A DNA stretch of 64,000 nt from Metaphire vulgaris. Taxonomy: Eukaryota; Annelida; Clitellata; Crassiclitellata; Megascolecidae. The stretch lies in contig CM030834.1 of the NCBI GenBank assembly GCA_018105865.1, positions 15,316,719 through 15,380,718 on the forward strand. The letters are read 5' to 3'. Position numbers and translations under genes: made by a program. The notes beneath the pieces are model-generated. The model was not told the DNA's origin. It did no database searches and saw nothing but the letters and a program-made list of their open reading frames with translations. Below, one piece after another: positions 24,097 to 36,620 of the stretch (positions are counted from its first letter, which is position 1; every line of letters starts with the position of its first letter).

Positions 24097-24465
24097 TAAG
24101 ACACTTGTGTCTAGATATAACGAATAAGATTTTGCTAATGTGATATTTGCATTGATTGCCGTACTTCGAGGGAGAAGGCCAGAATCTGGGATGGGCTGAC
24201 TAAATATATTTCCCATACCAAAAAGTTGCAACCACTACCAAATCAATAGCTTGTATAATGATCAGTGGTGGGGCCACGGGGGGGGGGTTGATGGCTTGAC
24301 GTCATAGAGAATGACAGTCAAGATTTAATTAAGTCTAAATCTAGTTCAAGCAATAAGAACAACAGAACACAGACCGGAGTGGGAGAAATTGCTGGGGCTG
24401 TCACATCATTCGAAAGCATAGTTGTGGCACTAATGAACAGAAGAAGAAGATATACTGTAAATTGA

Positions 24466-24910
24466 AAAGTTAGCAAAATGGTAACAGCACTGGACGATAG
24501 AGCAGAAGATCCGGGTTCGATTCCCGAGCTCTAAAGTTGACAGCCTTACTTGATAGCGGGTGGTGGTAAAATGAGGAGCATAGTTAATCTGTGAGGTAAA
24601 ACGTGGGTCTGCCGGTCTGGGGAAAGTAATGGCAACCTACCCCAGATTAAAAGCTCATACCATTTATGTCGCTGATTTCCTAGACCGGAGATAAGCGCCA
24701 GAACCAACAAGCGGACTCGATTAAGGGACTTACCTTTACTTTTAACCTACAACCTAGCCTCACTGCCCTTTGGAAATTGACTATTGACTGGCTGATCGCA
24801 TACCTTTCCTATGGCTATTTTAAGAGAGGCTGAGCGCCTAAGAATAAGCAGCTACTGCTGTGCCTCTTTCTTAGGCGCTATATAAATTCACGAGATTTTA
24901 CTTACTTATT
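24466..24910 (+). mobile_element. tRNA-derived SINE sharing a LINE 3' end
   Basis: The head contains an A-box-like TAGCAAAATGG and a B box GGTTCGATTCC spaced as in a tRNA promoter. The tail reads GCGCTATATAAATTCACGAG followed by TTACTTACTTATTTACTT. The GGCGCTATATAAATT word also ends the LINE at 12056-13222, which fits a SINE moved by that LINE family. It ends about 90 bp before the MAP7 start codon. Confidence 0.75.
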
Positions 24911-24994
24911 TACTTATATAAAAATGGCTCTATAGAAGTTGACGCTATGATAGCCTTGATAGGATCAGATGTCTGCGGTAGTCTGAGTAATTGA

Positions 24995-25006
24995 AAGATG
25001 GCGGAC
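24995..25006 (+). promoter_or_regulatory. YY1-type motif over the MAP7 start codon
   Basis: AAGATGGCGGAC matches the AAGATGGCGGC-type YY1 site often found just downstream of the start site of CpG or housekeeping promoters and overlapping the ATG. No TATA box was seen nearby. Function is inferred from the motif alone. Confidence 0.45.
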
Positions 25007-28000
25007 GAGGAGATGAACGAGTCGTCTTCAGGGCGCAGTTGTCGTGGTAAGAAATAGAGAATACGTGGAAACATTTAGACCGAATTCTTTGTTTTATAAG
25101 TTTAATTGGCAAGGAGTTTATTCGAATTTCTTTTGGATTTATCGTCGTTTCGCTTTTTTGTCGTCAGGAAAGGGTGTGTTAGGTGAACGCCATAGACTGA
25201 CGCTTAAACGTCCTTTTTATATGTATTAATTATGAGAAAATGTTGCATTTTTATCATTTTGCAGCGCATTTCTAGAGTTGCGGATTGTCAACAGTAACAC
25301 TCTTGTGTAAACTAGATCTTATGGTTCTCTTGCAGCCGAAATATTTGATAATTGACACGATTGCAGTCCTGTGTTTAATACTGCTGATAATCAATGCATT
25401 GCTATCATATTTCGATCTGTGAGTCATAGAGTGAGTCATAAATCATGCACTACGTTGTTGATTGAGTTGTTTAGAGCATGAAAAGACGCAGCAACTGTGC
25501 TACAGAGATGTAAACATCAGAATTGGGCAATTATTAACAGGAAGTATCAGGATAGCAATTCAAACCACGTAGATAGCGGCGTGGATTTGCATGTAATAGC
25601 GAGTTTATTGTGCTTGCTATCATGACTTGTTTGATTGTTTGATTGTTTTCATTCAAGAATTTTACTGTGTACTCAAGAGATGACATAAGAGGGTGAAGTG
25701 CATTTCTTGTTTGAATATTTTTTTATAGCTGGTCATGCTGGAGAATGTCGAAGCCAAGTTTATGCCCGAGGTGGTACTGCTTTTGTGATAGAAAATCCTT
25801 TCAGGTGCACAGATCCTGATGGAAGTAGCCTTCCAAGCTATGCTTCACCTACGGTGGCTTCTCGAATTCGAATGAGCATGAGCACTGACAAATTAGCGAC
25901 AGATGAATTGCCTGTTTGTCACAGATATAGTATGAATTATTTTTGCACGCATACTGTAGGCATTTTACGATTAACTGTTCAGGTCGTTGCAATTGAAATT
26001 TTAGATTATTTTTTTACAAAGACCAAGTTTCTTACTCTCTGCCAAACTGTAAATTTTTTAATGTTCATTTTGCACATTAATTTGAACAGCTGTTTGTGTT
26101 TAGGTTAATAAAATTCTTGTATTAATTTATTATGTTGTCCTTTGCATTATAGAATTGCTTGGTATTTTAAAATTGTTTGAAGGGCCTCCATCACCACTTC
26201 AGCATTCTATTAAAGACCAACGATCGAGGAGCGTTGATAATGGCCTTCGTAAGTGCCAGGCTGAAATTCAGAAAGTGAGTGAGCGACTGAACACACCAAG
26301 GCGCAAAGAGAGCAGCTCAAGCAGAGCAAAGTCCAGTTGTTCCACACCAGTGAATGTCCAAACCCCACCCCAGCTGAGCTCACCTTTAAAGTCATCACAC
26401 AAACCATCTGTTCTTTCAAGCAGTTTTACAGAGGAAAATGGTAAACCTCCTCGAAATAAAGCAACATCTACAAAGCTCGGAAATTTTGCAACTTTGCCGA
26501 GTAAACTGAAGAAAGATGCAGACAAAGATGAGATGATGACAGTTTCACTCAATTCTGGTTTAAGCAAAGAAGTCAACAAACTTGGATCCTCCCACACTGT
26601 TGCAACTCATGTAGAAAAGCAGGAAGCTAAAAAAGAAGGACATGGTTTGACCTCTCCCAACGAAACAAACAAAGAACCTAGCAAGCAAAAAGCTGCTTCT
26701 ACTCATGCCGTTCCAAATAGGGAGTCTAGTAAACAGGCTATTAGTACGTCAAGCAAGGAATTGAACAGACCTATCACAACTCCTCCAAATGTACCGAACA
26801 GAGATTTGAATAAGCAGGCTGCCGTTCCATTAGGTTCAACTGCCAAAGAAGTCACGAAACAAGGAAGTGCAGCACCAACACTGAATGTTTCAAACAAAGA
26901 TCTAGAAGTTAAGCAAAAGAAACATCATGGCACAAGCAAGAGCCCTGTTCCTCCAGCTGCAAAGGAAGCAAAATCACGACCTGAAAAAGAAAATAAAGGA
27001 GCCAAGAATAAGGAAAAACCTCCTTCAGAAGTTGAATTGTCTGGTTCAGATGCAGTGAAGCCAGAGGTAAAGCAATTGTGCAGATTGTTCAATTAGTCTT
27101 CTATTAATAATGTTAATTGTTTTCATTGTGTTGCTAATTCAAGATGCAAATATTCATATGCATCAAGCAGCTTTGTGGTAAAAATCTAAAAATCTGTAAG
27201 TTCTTCTTTAAATCAAAGTTGTACTAAATTCAATTTTGTCCTTTTGATATGAATATGAATATATAATGTTATGCTCATAAATATTTACATGACATAACTC
27301 ATGTGTATAGGGATTTGACAGTGGTAGTTGCTTGGATATTTTGAAGGTTCTAATCAAACAATTGAATTAATATAAATTTGTTGGAAGATTTCAGAATGGT
27401 TTTAATAGAAAAGCAGAAAGGTTTTGAGCAAAATTTTCTTAAATTTCTTGGTGGAGAATTTTTTGTTAGAGAATTTTTCTTACTTGTTGTGTGAATTTTA
27501 CTAACTATTGTTCAAATGGTTTAACCCATTGGCCACCATTTCCACACAAATGCCCATGTCGCAGGAAATACGGAAAAATTCAACAAAATTTATGTGGTGT
27601 TGAACAGATGCAATAATTACTTTTTAAGTAATTTTTTTACATAAGAAAGAAATCTAACCATGTTTTCGTGTATTTTTTCTGAACATGGAGCAATGCAATG
27701 AGCTTGCTGGAACACTCTGGGGGTTTTAGTCCTTTGACACTGTAATTTTAGGTATTTTTGGCATTTATTTTGGTATGGCAGATGAAGTTTCATGATTATA
27801 GGTATAAATTACAGGTTGCCAAGGAGGGTTCGGCTGCAGTCAGTGTTGAAGCAGTAGTTGAAGCGAATACATCAGAGGCTGCAAAGGAGGATCCTGCTAA
27901 GTCCAAAGCAGATCCTGCAGTTGACGAATATCGGGCAAGACTCGCGGAAAAACGTCGTTTGGCAAGAGAAAAGGCTGAACGAGATGTAGAAGAGGAGCGA

Positions 28001-31000
28001 AAGAGACAGGAAGAACTGAGGTGAGAGGTTCTCTCTGTTTCTGTATTATAACTTAGAACTCAATTTTGCAAACAGGTTATTGTTCAAGTTACTCAGTATC
28101 TTATAGCATTGTCATTGCTTATGTGTGTTTAAATTGGACCTGTAAATTTGTATGTCTTTTAGTATTGAGGTAAAATGCTGGCTTCGACATTTTTCATGAA
28201 TGTGTTTAGTTGTTTATGTTTGTCTACTGGATGTTTTAGTGGAAGTTTCATAATATCTTGTTCTATGATTTTTCCTGCTTGCTTAGTTCTTCAATGACCA
28301 GTTGGTCCATAGTTGCTATTGATGCAAATGTTTTATTAACTTTGTCAAGGGCATTGATATGCTTTCTCTGTTGTGTGCTTCTTTTCAATCATTGACTTTT
28401 TAAGTAATTTTGATGACTCAGCAATGGAGTTCAATTGGTTAGCTTAACTAATGCAATGCTTCACTTAATTAAGTAAGTATTCACCAAGCGGTATTTTTAT
28501 TGACTATGACATCTACAGCTGCTTATTTGCCCAAACCAATTTGCTAGATTCAGGTGCCATTATGCCATTCGTATTGATGACTTGCATCAGAATGCATGGT
28601 AGGAGTTGTATGGGAAGCTAAATTAGCACGAACCTGAACTCGCTTTTTGACTGGAGTTTTTGCCAGAATCCAGTTGGAAAATCTTTAAGTTTCAGACATG
28701 TTGCTTTTCATTTGAAAGTATTTGCTTGAGGCTACTTGCTGTGACTGCAGTATCACAGCTCTAGCTCATTCTTAACAGTTTTATTTACTTCAATTGACCT
28801 GAAAAAGAGTTTGATTCCAACAAGTTATCATGAATATACAAAGCTTTGGTGCTGTAGGACCTTACTATGCTGCTGTTATGCATTGTAATGATTTTTCAAA
28901 ACAGATTTGCTCAAGAGCAAACTCTCTTGTTAGAAAAGCCATTCAGGGTATTAGACATGGCGGCTTGAAACCTTTTGAACCAGCGAATAAACAGAATGGA
29001 AATTGGCGTGTATAATTACTGCGTCTGTGGCAATAAGTTGTTCATACAGTGCTTTAGTGACCCAGTTCTGATTTTCATTCCACCATAGAATGGGTAGATT
29101 TGGTCTATTCTAATTGACTGTGTAATTTTTGGCACCGGTTGTCTGTTTAAGCACTTGGCTTTATGAGTTAGAATTTGAGAACTGTTGGCCTACCTGTTGA
29201 AAGTAATGAAACTAGGTATTGATATGTTCGCTTACAAGTGGGAGAAATAGTTTTTAAAATGGTGATTGTATTAAATGATTTATAATTTTATATACGGTGG
29301 AGAATGGCCTACAACATTACAGGGGTTATACTTTGGACCTCCGAATTGGAGGTTTTATATGATTGCCTTTGGGTAATTCACAACTAGAATTAAAATAATG
29401 TTGACTGTTTACTTTATAGATTGGCAGAGGAGGAAAGACTTCGCGCAGAGGAAGAGGAACAAAGAAGACGGGAAGAGGAGGAACTTCGTCTAGCAGAAGA
29501 ACTGAGGAAGGCAGAGGAAGAACGTTTCCAGAGGATGGTTGAACTGGAAGAAAAGCGTAGGAGAGAAGAGGCTGAGCAAGTGGAGGCAGATATGCAGGCA
29601 GTTAGTAATATATATTTTGATGTGGCTTTCTCTTCATGTTTAGATTTTCAATATTTGGCTGACTCCCTACTTTAATTAAGCATGTTTTTTAAAATTTATT
29701 TTTCTCAAAAGTTGTTTAGTATTTTTTATGTATGGGCTTGATTTATATAGTTTTTAATTGTCAGAAACTTGAGCAACAGCGTCGTGCCAAAGAAGAATCT
29801 GAGAAGCAGGAACAAGAGCGCCAGGCTCGGATTAGAAGAGAAGAAGAGGAAAAGCTGGACAGAAAACGAGTAAAATATTCATAACTAACACTTATGGAAT
29901 TGCAGATACTTTTGCTGTCAGTGCTGATTGAAACTTAAGCCTTTAAGCTGTTATGACTATTTACTTAGAAAGATGCTAATTGTAGTAATAAGTACCTGTC
30001 TATTGCTACTGAAATGGCACTCAGCTTCCTGTTAGCAGAGACTGTCCAGATTAGCAATACTTATATATTTTCATAACTGATTAAGCCTGACTGTCATTTC
30101 AGCTCTCTTACCATGCTGCAAAATTGAAGAAATGACATTTATTCTAATAGAACTACATTTTTTATTGAATCTTCGTCTGAATTTTGGACAAAGCAAAAAA
30201 ACCTCTGCAGCTAAAAATTATTCTATTTATTAAATTTATAATTATGCTCTCCCCAAGGTGGTCAGTTATACCATACTCATATATGCATCAGGGCCAAAAC
30301 TAATAAAAATGAGTCATTGGCAATACATCTGTATTGTAAGCACTGGTGCTATTGCTGTCACAGATACCTGATATTTGGTTATTCTGTAAATGCCAGAATT
30401 GTTGTGGCTGTTTATGCTTCGAATGTGACACGTAATGAATAAGGTTTATGTGGTACAATTGGCCACCTACATTAGCATGTATATGTTTGGTGAAGGGCTA
30501 CGTTTGAATTTGGTGCACATTGATTATTTTTTAAATTTTAGAGATTGGAAAGTATCATGAAACGTGTGAAAACTGACGATGTTCCACTTCCTAAGGTGTG
30601 TCACCGGACATCGAAAAGTCTTTAGTTGCATTTTTCACGCATGATTTTTGCATTCAGTCTAGGGGTATTTTTGTTATAAGTATTGCAATTGCCTAGAGAC
30701 GAAGGATCCTGAGATTACATGCCTTTTACAATCGCTAAGCATCAAGTATGCTTGAGTCACTGTGCCGTAAATTGATGACAAGTAACACCAACAGCAATTT
30801 TTTCCAAGTAATTTCTTTGTGTTACTTTATCTTTAAGGCACTCTCTTTTTGGCAGAAATAAGTGGATCATGACAGTGTCATCGGTTTATAAATGGATGGC
30901 AAGAGATTAATTAATTTTTTGCTCACATAATTGAAAGTTGCTGTATTATAAGATACTTTCTTCAATAGTGTCGGGGTGTTTTTCTGCATTTCAATTGAAA

Positions 31001-32008
31001 TTGGGGTTTTGGGCTATGAATATTAGTTTAGGCTTGAATTTGAATATGCATTGGGCATCTGAAGGTTAGGTAAGAGGATAATTCAAGGTGCTGAGTGAAG
31101 TTGAAGTATGGAATTGTTCAGTGTGATCGTCTTGTTGCCTTTTTATTAAATGTATTGTAATTACGAGTGCAAGTTGTATAAAGAGCTAACAATGTCAGTA
31201 ATAATAATAATAAATAATAATATTTATGCACTTCTATAGCACCAGTTCTAATACCTAAGGGTATCAATTGATGGTACTTCAAATCCATCTGCAAAAGACC
31301 AGGTCATTCCAGAGATCAGTCAGAGGAAAAGAGGGAAAGAGTAATAAAAAAGCCCGACAAATAGAGTTTGCACTTTTGATGACAGATTGACTTAGCTTAA
31401 AAATATGACTTGTTTATGAGTTTGTAATATTTGAAGCATATGATTTGCGTGGCTTCTCACTCTGTTACTAAAATTTAGAGCACTTGATGGGCAGGCAGGC
31501 TTTGTTTTCAAGAATCGTTAGACTCGCAGTTTCAGAATTTGAATTTGAGTTACGTTGGAGCTTATGAAGAATATCCTTTATATACACAGATGCATCTTGA
31601 ATTTAGAATGAGTCTATGGCTCAGCAGCAGCAGCAGTCAGAAGATGAACCAAGCACCAATGACGCAGTGGCTACTGATGACGTTTCTCAACAGAAGCCTG
31701 ACGAGGTGGAGAAGGGTCCGCCCACGCTTCTGTCTGTGTTGAACACATCCGTGGACGGCGGTGCCGGCGTGGATGATGACAAGGCATCAGACAGCCTTGT
31801 GCCAAAGTTCAGATCACCTCTGCTGCAGCAGATCCTTGCCGGCAAAAATAAGGCAAAGAGCCAGAACAGCGAAGTTCAAAAGGAGAGCGTCGCCGTCGTG
31901 CCGTCTGCCGTCGACGAAGTCAACGTCCAGGAAGATGCGGCTAAACGCATTTCAGACGACGTTCCAGCAGACGGAAGCGGTCAGATGAGCACCACCACTT
32001 GTGCATGA
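24998..32008 (+). CDS. MAP7: MAP7 (ensconsin) family microtubule-associated protein
   Basis: MAP7 proteins bind microtubules and recruit and activate kinesin-1. Exons: 24998-25046, 25729-25929, 26153-27066, 27815-28020, 29420-29600, 29765-29869, 30542-30595 and 31607-32008. All have GT-AG borders with matching phases, and the joined frame is exactly 703 codons plus stop. Residues about 84-388 (exon 3) are a disordered Ser/Lys/Pro-rich segment. Residues about 425-565 form the MAP7 domain: EYRARLAEKRRLAREKAERD, a long Glu/Arg helix, then RRLESIMKRVK, close to the family ending LEEIMKR. The last exon is acidic and Gln-rich and contains RSPLLQQILAGK. The family's N-terminal microtubule-binding coiled coil is not obvious in exons 1-2, so whether this is a MAP7 or MAP7D relative is open. 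Confidence 0.88.
27815..30595 (+). other. MAP7: MAP7 domain exons (long charged helix)
   Basis: Exons 27815-28020, 29420-29600, 29765-29869 and 30542-30595 encode an uninterrupted Glu/Arg/Lys-rich helix of about 140 residues, closing with KLDRKRRLESIMKRVK. This closing motif identifies the domain rather than a generic coiled coil. Confidence 0.85.
28021..29419. other. MAP7 intron 4, no feature assigned
   Basis: AT-rich, no recognised repeat or exon. Confidence 0.5.
31199..31262 (-). repeat. LINE/SINE 3' tail fragment
   Basis: (AAT)n followed by TTATGCACTTCTATAGCACC, an inverted, decayed version of the (G)GCGCTATATAAAT-(AAT)n end seen near 12.1 kb. In the last MAP7 intron. Confidence 0.5.
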
Positions 32009-32120
32009 AGCTGTGATCTGGGTACGTTTCTTCTTTCTGCCCAAAGCCATTTTTTTTCTAGTCTCGCAGTGCCCGCATGATGTTCCGTAAGAGCTTGATA
32101 TTGCGACGTTTGCTGCTGTA

Positions 32121-32126
32121 AATAAA
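32121..32126 (+). terminator. MAP7 polyadenylation signal
   Basis: AATAAA 113 bp after the MAP7 stop codon, the first good signal downstream. Confidence 0.6.
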
Positions 32127-32298
32127 CGTGGATATGTGTTTCTAGTGAGTGCTTCTTACTGTATAGAATTGTGTTCCGGTTTTCTGTTGTACTGAGAAGC
32201 GTGCAGGCTGAAATTGTTTTCTATTTGAAGTTTTATTTGACAGAAGAATATTTTGTGTTGATATACAGTTCATGATGTCATTGAGGCATAGTATATGA

Positions 32299-33763
32299 CA
32301 GGGGTGCACAACCACTGGCCCGCGGGCCAAATCCGGCCCGCCGAAGGGTTTTTACTGGCCCGCGGGACAATTTCGAACAACACAGAAAACCGGCCCGCCA
32401 AAGGGTTCTGTCCGGCCCGCGGTACAATTTCAAATAACAGAAAACTGGCCCGAGAACAGTAATTTTGGTATAGAAATTAGGTATCTGCTGACTGGCCTAT
32501 TCATATATGTTGGGCTACTTACAAATGTGCGACCTATAACAACGTGACACAGAGACGGGCGATAATAAACTACTTCGATAACGTGCTTTATGCATTTAAA
32601 TTGTCTCTGCAGTAAGTCTAGAATGTCTAAATTCGAGACTAAAAAACGTAAGACTGATGCAGAACAGCGACATTTAAGTGATGAATGATATTCCTGCTGA
32701 GTATCAGCTGGAGGTCATTGACCTTCAGTGTTCATCTGAACTGAAATTGGCTTTCAAGGAAGAAACCATTTTAACATTTTCAAAATTCTTTGTCCTAACA
32801 AGTTTGGAAAAATTAAGGACTTGGCATTAAGTTGTTTTCAATGTTGGAAGTACATATTTATGTGAGCAAACATTCTCAATTACGGACCTCAATAAAAATA
32901 AGTTGAGGTCAAACTTGACTGATAGCAACCTCACAAACATTTTAAAGATTGCTACAACTGAATTGGAACCAGACATTGATAAAGTGGTTAAAAACATTCA
33001 GTCACAGCATCATCATCAACAACCATAGGCTCAACGCCCGTAGGTGCCCGATGCCTTTTCCACTATTGTCTCTCACACCTCTCTGTTTTGCGCGGCATGG
33101 CTTAGCCTTTGTAGGCTGTCTCCGCCCCACTGCGCAATGTCGTCCGCCCATTCTCTGTGTGGTCTGCCCCTTCTGTTCGTTCCCTCCATTATTCCAAACA
33201 CTAAGGTCTTGATTTTTCTGTCCTCCTTCATTCTACAGATATGCCCAAACAGCCTTAGTTTTCTTTTTATACTCATCTGCATTAAATTTTCTTTCATTTG
33301 TACTCTCTGGTATATCTCCTCATTATGTATCTTGTCTATTAATCGGATTCGTAGTAATTTCCGGTAGCACTTTCTCTCAAACGTTAATATTTTTCTTTCT
33401 ATCTCCTTCGTGTACACCCAAGCTTCACATCCATATAACAATCTGCTGAACACACATGTCTGCAATACTCGCATCACATCACGTCACGTCACATCAGTCA
33501 CAGCAATCTCACTAGAATTAGATTGTGCAGACTGAGGAATTACTGTTTGTGTTATAGAAAGTAGTAAGTAAAAAAACTGGTGTATTATGAAGCATTAGTT
33601 CATTATAGAATTTATTAAAGTTAATTTTGCTTGATTTGCTGATTTATATAAATTTTATGGTTATATGCAATATATTTTATATAAAACACTCCGAGATTCC
33701 GGCCCGCGAGTACTCTGGGGATGTTAAATTTGGCCCTCGGCCTAAAAAGGTTGTGCACCCCTG
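32299..33763 (+). mobile_element. hAT transposon with internally deleted transposase, carrying a nested LINE
   Basis: Perfect 15-bp inverted repeats CAGGGGTGCACAACC and perfect 8-bp duplications GTATATGA (32291-32298 and 33764-33771) define the ends. Inside are a transposase start (MSKFETKKRKTDAEQRHLS, about 32623) and a C-terminal dimerisation piece (AEYQLEVIDLQCSSELKL; STYLCEQTFSITDLNKNKLR; LTNILKIATTELEPDIDKV) with frameshifts; the catalytic middle is missing. Removing the LINE at 33010-33494 leaves an element of about 970 bp. Confidence 0.92.
33010..33494 (-). mobile_element. 5'-truncated RTE-like LINE inserted in the hAT element
   Basis: A 134-codon minus frame encodes the tail of a reverse transcriptase (SRLLYGCEAWVYTKEIERKI; RRGRPHREWADDIAQWGG). 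The 3' end is a short GATGATGATG tail. The flanking 11-bp duplication CAGTCACAGCA (32999-33009 and 33495-33505) is hAT sequence. Confidence 0.88.
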
Positions 33764-34012
33764 GTATATGAGAAGAGGTCATTACAGACTCGTTCATCAG
33801 TCCCGTATTCTTGTCAGTTTGTAATTTTTTTTTAAGTTTTGCATTTTGACTGTTACCGTATTCAACTTATTGGCAAGCATTTTGATCAATGTTATTGTAT
33901 TTTTTACTTTCTGAAATCCAGATGACATACTTTGGATCACTATGCAATAGAATGCTTTTTGTGTTAGCTGTAATTTAACCCTTTCGCTTCCGGCAAACAT
34001 GTGGTTCCATGG

Positions 34013-34098
34013 TATACAGGGTGGCGCAGAAAACTGGACTATATTAAATGCAAACCTAAATGTGACTAGTCCAGTCTTTTTTGGCGTCACCCTGTATA
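34013..34098. mobile_element. Tc1/mariner-type foldback MITE (86 bp)
   Basis: The sequence from TATACAGGGTG to CACCCTGTATA is nearly one hairpin: arms pair through CTGGACTA/TAGTCCAG with a short loop and TA at both borders. Confidence 0.8.
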
Positions 34099-34639
34099 TG
34101 ATGAGCCTAATAAAGTTGCAGTGTGACTCCCCAATTATGATAAATTTGAATTATTTGGATGATGTTTACTCTCTGGCATCAATTACCTTCTCATATTTGC
34201 TTGTTACATTTAAAAACCTTGCATACAGTGTAACTGTAGCTTGCTTTAGGTTACTTTTTGATGAAAATTTAGTTAAATCTATTGTGTATAGATTTATTTG
34301 TTGATGTTGCTTTGAATGTTTTGATAAGGCATGTGTAGGAAATGTTTGTGATTGCTTTTTATTCATTCAGTTTGGGGTTTGCATAACGTATATTTAGTTT
34401 ATGAAGCAAAATCTGCTTTTTGAAGAAATGTCTGCAAACTAGCCTCCCAAAATTAGTGAATTTGCTTGATTAATAAGATTTTATTCAGCTAATAACCTGT
34501 ATTCGACTTATAGTTGAATCAGTGATGTCGTTTTTTGATCCATAATAGCTGTAACATGTTGTTTGCATGTGCCTGTGAGTGATTATAAAAACTGTATTCA
34601 TGATTGCTGTCACAATGCCCAAAGATGTCATCATCACCA

Positions 34640-35290
34640 TCATCATCTCTCATAGCCAGCGGAGGGCCATTGCGTTGCCTCAGAACCATGACCACATAGT
34701 GGAAGGAGTGTCGTTGCTGTCCCGGCAGAATTGATCAGTCCATTGGATCCTTGGGCAACCATCAGAGAATCTCCAGGAGGGATCGGGATGATGACCAGAT
34801 GACATGTCATGATGGGTGCTAAGGATCTGATGAGCCGGAACGTCCTCATCGAGGCAAGCGATGTGGCCGAACAAGACCAGTTGGCGTTTGATTAGTAGTG
34901 AGCAGAGGCATTGCAGCTTGGGTAAGGACTTCTTGGTTGGTGATAAAGTCATACCATCAAATTCCCATGATGGACCGAAGACATTTCGCGTGAAAGGCCT
35001 CTATCTTGCAAAGGTCTAAGTGTCCATGTTTCTGCACCTAGAGCAGCACTGACATCACAAGGACCTTGTACAGCAAATCTTGAGTCCGAGAGATAGACAT
35101 TGGTCCCTCCAGATGGTGTTGAGGGAGAACATGCTGATGAGGTGAGGGAGATGTGTTGTTTGAGGTTTTTATTACAATGCCCATTTGACAACTAGGTACT
35201 GCTGAGATATATGAAGCTCTTTGTTGGTTCTGTGGTTTCTCTGCCGATGGACACAGGTGAAGGTGGAGGGCCGCATTCCAGGAGACCTGA
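34640..35290 (-). repeat. Non-LTR retrotransposon fragment (3' part)
   Basis: Minus-strand frames read LIKRQLVLFGHIACLDEDVP, then DMSSGHHPDPSWRFSDGCPR and WTDQFCRDSNDTP, preceded by RFAVQGPCDVSAALGAETW. This is the post-RT segment of an RTE/CR1-like element; a GATGATGATG tail is at 34630-34645. Two or more frameshifts. Second copy of the family at 6605-7010. Confidence 0.75.
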
Positions 35291-35461
35291 AGACGTACAC
35301 TTATTTATATTGTGTTATTTATCCAATTCAGTACCTGACTGGCATTTTTACCCCTCTTGATATAGCACATTTATTACTGTCCTTTGAACACAGCAGGTAA
35401 AGTTGTTGTTTGTGTTTTCTTTGTCATTAAAACCAGTTGCATGAAATTGCATAATGTATTG

Positions 35462-35789
35462 CAGAGGTGGCCAAAGCCATAGAAGTTGCAAGCCATAAAT
35501 GACAATTTTCAAAAGCTTGGAAGCTGCATTGCTGCAATTAGACTTTAGAACGAGGTACAGTAGTGTGGTCCAATTCTTAGCAAAATTTCATTGCATCTCT
35601 GCTGATATTTTGATGGGGCCTATGATGTGATTGGCAAACCGGCAAAATTATTACAGTTATCTGGCATTCGTATGCTTCTGTTGATCTGTTAATCTGCTCA
35701 AAAAAATTTAAACTTTAAACTTTTTGCAAACCACAGATTCTGCTAGAAGAGCTGCATGTGCCTCGCGAGCCACAGTTTGGCCATCCATG
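35462..35789. mobile_element. hAT MITE (328 bp), diverged
   Basis: Left end CAGAGGTGGCCAAAGCC; right end TTTGGCCATCCATG (inverted, imperfect). Flanks ATGTATTG and GTGTTTTG agree at 6 of 8 positions, so the call is tentative. Confidence 0.5.
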
Positions 35790-36434
35790 GTGTTTTGTTT
35801 CAATTTAACATTTATGCTGGTGTACCATTATTTTGCACGTAGTTATTGATGACCTTAATTTGTGCCTTTTTATTCATTTTCTTTGAAATGCATGCCAGAA
35901 TCAAGACATGACCTCTTCTATTAGCAATGTAAGGACATCGGCTTGTATTAAGTCTACCGTAGTATTGTCACGTGGATATATAGATTTGATTAGAATTACA
36001 GTGATGCCCAGGTTATTTCTTAAAATTTGAAAATTTTTCTAGACCTTTTCCAGTTTGGTGCTTTTATTGTGCTTCAATTGATGTCTAATTATATTATTGT
36101 GTTTTTGCTAGAGTTTTCTAAGTCAATGGTGTTTCTTTCCATGACGCTGTGTCAGTCAGGAACAGCTATAAATATATTGTCTATTTGTAAAATCATGAGA
36201 CTACATTGATAAATATTAAGAATAAGAGTCATCCATTTACGACATCTGCTTAAGAATCTGACATCTCAGACCCTTTTCCGTCATTCCTATCGTTATCTGT
36301 CTGCTTTAGGCTGACAACTTCCACTTTTATTTATCTACAGAAAACCATTTCATTTGTCCTTCAGCACAGAATGAGCGTTTGTCCTTTAGCACAGAATGAG
36401 CATCCATTTAGAGTTTCGCAGACTTGGAGTCCTC

Positions 36435-36620
36435 GAGGCCGTGGCCTTGGCCTCGAGGCGCCTCGAGGCCAAGTGACGCTGGCCTTGGCCTTGGCCTTGG
36501 CCTCGGGATACAAGTCCTCGGCCTTGGCCTCGGACCTGCTGGCCTTGGCCTTGGCCTTGGCCTCGGGTACAAGTCCTCGGCCTTGGCCTTGGCCTCGGGA
36601 TACAAGTCCTCGACCTTGTG
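36435..36620 (+). repeat. GGCCTTGGCC minisatellite, left block
   Basis: 6-bp TTGGCC steps grouped into longer units ending GGATACAAGTCCTC or GGACCTGCT. Overlapping open frames are artefacts. Confidence 0.9.

Noticed and set aside
24490..24540. A functional tRNA gene
   Set aside because: A and B boxes are present, but there is no cloverleaf with a 7-bp acceptor stem and the unit continues into a LINE-type tail, so it is a SINE.
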